This document shows, one piece after another, positions 5,504 to 6,939 of a stretch of DNA of 6,939 bases; position 1 is the first letter of the stretch; each line of letters starts with the position of its first letter. The stretch is from Rhodospirillaceae bacterium (GTDB lineage Bacteria > Pseudomonadota > Alphaproteobacteria > Rhodospirillales > 2-02-FULL-58-16): contig JAUXMA010000079.1 of assembly GCA_030623425.1 (NCBI GenBank), positions 1-6,939 on the forward strand. Direction: 5' to 3'. A program made the translations under genes and the position numbers. The notes beneath the pieces are model-generated. The model saw only the letters and a program-made list of their open reading frames with translations. It had not been told where the DNA came from and made no database searches.

Positions 5504-5838
5504 GGAAGAAAGGGTATACCCCGGACAGGGGCGATATTGTTTGGCTGGAATTCAATCCACAAGCAGGGCGCGAACAGGCAGGACGCCGTCCGGCGCTTGT
5601 GTTGTCGCCGAAGGCTTACAACCAGGCGACCAGCTTGGCGCTAATGTGTCCGATTATCAGTAAGGTTAAGGGCTATCCCTTCGAGACGCCGGTACCCGAC
5701 GGCCTGAAGGTGTCCGGCGTCGTTTTAGCCGACCACCTTAAAAGTTTGGATTGGCGCGCCCGTAACGGCACTTTCGCCGACAAAGCGCCGGAGGGTGTAG
5801 TCGCGGACGTTCGATTGAAGCTTCATACCCTTATTTAG
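5497..5838 (+). CDS. mazF: MazF-type mRNA interferase toxin, catalytic Thr position is Ile, 113 aa
   Basis: MazF/PemK-family endoribonuclease, which in relatives cuts single-stranded RNA at short sequences to stop translation. It matches E. coli MazF over the whole length (113 versus 111 aa): RGDIVWLEFNPQAGREQAG at 11-29, RPALVLSP at 31-38, KGYPFE at 58-63, GVVLADHLKSLDWRAR at 74-89. The catalytic arginine is present (R31, E. coli R29). The catalytic threonine (E. coli T52 in VPCTTQSKGYPF; B. subtilis T48) aligns without gaps to isoleucine 54 in CPIISKVKGYPF, codon ATC at 5656-5658, one base from ACC. Activity may therefore be lost or reduced, although S55 follows directly. The start ATG lies inside the mazE end (7-base overlap), so translation is probably coupled. 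The operon ends 20 bases from the convergent asd stop codon. The family call is firm; whether the toxin is active is open. Confidence 0.92.
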   Translation: MVRKKGYTPDRGDIVWLEFNPQAGREQAGRRPALVLSPKAYNQATSLALMCPIISKVKGYPFETPVPDGLKVSGVVLADHLKSLDWRARNGTFADKAPEGVVADVRLKLHTLI

Positions 5839-5851
5839 AGCCTATCCGGTG

Positions 5852-5871
5852 AAGGCGGTCAGGCCGCCCTT
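5852..5871. terminator. Possible bidirectional terminator between mazF and asd
   Basis: AAGGCGG (5852-5858) and CCGCCCTT (5864-5871) form a stem with one bulged C and a TCAGG loop, in the narrow gap where the two convergent genes end. It overlaps the asd stop codon. Neither side has a run of T, so strength is uncertain, but its position fits a shared transcription end. Confidence 0.3.
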
Positions 5872-6890
5872 CTCATATACGACCTGATCAACTCCTCGGC
5901 GATCTGCACGGTGTTCAGCGCCGCCCCCTTGCGCAGGTTGTCGGCCACCACCCAGAGGTTAAGGCCGTTCTTCACCGTCGGATCCTTGCGGATGCGCCCG
6001 ACATAGACCGCATCCTCGCCGGCGCACTCGGCGGGCGTGACATAGCCTTCGTCAGCGCGACGATCGACGACGGAAATCCCCGGCGCCGCTCTCAGCGCGG
6101 CGCGCGCTTCGTCCTCGGAAACGGCCGTGGCGAACTCCACGTTCACCGCCTCGGCGTGGCCGATGAAAACCGGAACCCGCACGCAAGTCGCCGTCACCTG
6201 GATGTCGGGGTCCAGGATCTTCCTGGTTTCCACGACCATTTTCCATTCCTCCCTGGTCGCGCCGTCGTCCATGAAGTCGTCGATGTGGGGAATGACGTTG
6301 AAGGCGATCTGCTTGGTGAACTTGTTGCGGAATTTATGGAACGATTCGTTGACAAAAACGCCGCGGGTCTGTTTGAACAGCTCGTCCATGGCCTCCTTGC
6401 CGGCCCCCGAGGTCGACTGGTAGGTGGCCACCACCACCCGCTTGATCGGCGCCAGATCGTGTAACGGTTTCAGGACCATGACCATCTGGATGGTCGAGCA
6501 GTTGGGGTTGGCGATGATGCCGCGTTTCCTGAAACCGGCAATGGCGTCGGGATTGACTTCGGGAATGACCAAGGGCACGTCCGGGTGCATGCGGAATTGA
6601 GACGTGTTGTCGACGACCACGGCGCCGGCGGCGGCGGCCTTGGGAGTGAATTTGGCCGAAACCGCGGCGCCGGGCGAGGACAGGACGATGTCGGTGCCGG
6701 CGAAGTCGTACTCGGCCAGGTTGCCGACGCTGAGCGTTTTCTTCTCGCCGTAGGAAAGTTCGACGCCGATGGAACGCTCGGACGCCAGCGCCACGGTTTC
6801 GTCGGCGGGGAACTCCCGCTCGGCCATGATCTGGAGAATCTCGCGGCCGACGTTGCCGGTGGCGCCGACGACCGCAACTTTGTAAGCCAT
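5859..6890 (-). CDS. asd: Aspartate-semialdehyde dehydrogenase, 343 aa
   Basis: Cytoplasmic enzyme that reduces L-4-aspartyl phosphate to L-aspartate 4-semialdehyde with NADPH, at the branch point to lysine/diaminopimelate, methionine and threonine. The N-terminal NADPH-binding fold has VVGATGNVG at 7-15. The active site is NPNCSTIQ (128-135) with nucleophile C131, followed by YQSTSGAG (157-164) with Q158. CVRVPVFIGHAEA (236-248) supplies R238 and H245. The spacings C131-Q158 (27) and R238-H245 (7) equal those of C135/Q162 and R267/H274 in E. coli Asd, so the enzyme looks fully functional. Length is normal for the family. The start ATG at 6890 is preceded on the minus strand by GGAG (6900-6903) with 9 bases between. 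It is convergent with mazF and appears to be transcribed separately from everything else in view. Its promoter would lie in or beyond the last 49 bases, where no clear pair of boxes is seen. Confidence 0.97.
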   Translation of the reverse strand: MAYKVAVVGATGNVGREILQIMAEREFPADETVALASERSIGVELSYGEKKTLSVGNLAEYDFAGTDIVLSSPGAAVSAKFTPKAAAAGAVVVDNTSQFRMHPDVPLVIPEVNPDAIAGFRKRGIIANPNCSTIQMVMVLKPLHDLAPIKRVVVATYQSTSGAGKEAMDELFKQTRGVFVNESFHKFRNKFTKQIAFNVIPHIDDFMDDGATREEWKMVVETRKILDPDIQVTATCVRVPVFIGHAEAVNVEFATAVSEDEARAALRAAPGISVVDRRADEGYVTPAECAGEDAVYVGRIRKDPTVKNGLNLWVVADNLRKGAALNTVQIAEELIRSYMRRAA

Positions 6891-6939
6891 GATCCGAAAC
6901 TCCGATGCCTTAGAGCGGATTCACTTACGACTGTTGTCA
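6891..6939 (-). promoter_or_regulatory. Upstream region of asd, cut by the window end
   Basis: Only 49 bases are visible. They hold the asd ribosome site GGAG (6900-6903, minus strand). The window edge reads TGACAA on the minus strand and could be part of a -35 box, but no good -10 follows at 17 bases. A GANTC site (GATTC 6918-6922), the CcrM methylation target in many alphaproteobacteria, lies here. A promoter cannot be called. Confidence 0.3.

Overview
The window looks like chromosomal DNA of a GC-rich alphaproteobacterium. The guess of a Rhodospirillales-type (Magnetospirillum-like) host is an inference from recalled protein style: a response regulator ending in a YFGPDRRRK tail, an 1167-residue flavoprotein and a short rhodanese with a CRSGVRS loop. 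No taxonomic marker gene is present.

Layout, left to right. Positions 1-205 carry no recognisable gene, only short inverted repeats downstream of the first gene. Positions 206-3709 (minus) encode one very large multidomain iron-sulfur flavoprotein. Its GltD/NfnB-like half is followed by a PyrK/NfnA-like half, so one chain carries motifs for the same cofactor set as the two-subunit NADH-dependent ferredoxin:NADP+ oxidoreductase. A 161-bp AT-rich divergent spacer separates it from a single-domain rhodanese (3871-4308, plus). A 192-bp spacer with short repeats leads to a stand-alone receiver protein (4501-5109, plus), in which asparagine replaces the phosphoacceptor aspartate. A 160-bp spacer with a good sigma70-type promoter and four copies of GTATCT/AGATAC precedes a mazE-mazF toxin-antitoxin operon (5270-5838, plus). 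Its toxin has isoleucine where MazF proteins have a catalytic threonine. Converging on it is asd (5859-6890, minus), aspartate-semialdehyde dehydrogenase, with all catalytic residues present.

How the genes may work together. The flavoprotein and rhodanese are divergent neighbours. Nfn-type enzymes were first described in Pyrococcus as sulfide dehydrogenase (SudAB), and rhodaneses carry sulfane sulfur, so a shared role in sulfur or NAD(P)H/ferredoxin redox balance is a reasonable but unproven idea. The receiver protein, the mazEF module and asd look independent of that pair and of each other. No CRISPR array, insertion sequence, prophage gene, tRNA or rRNA was seen. The points most worth checking are the fused Nfn-like protein, the two active-site substitutions (receiver D to N, MazF T to I) and the repeated operator-like motif ahead of mazE.
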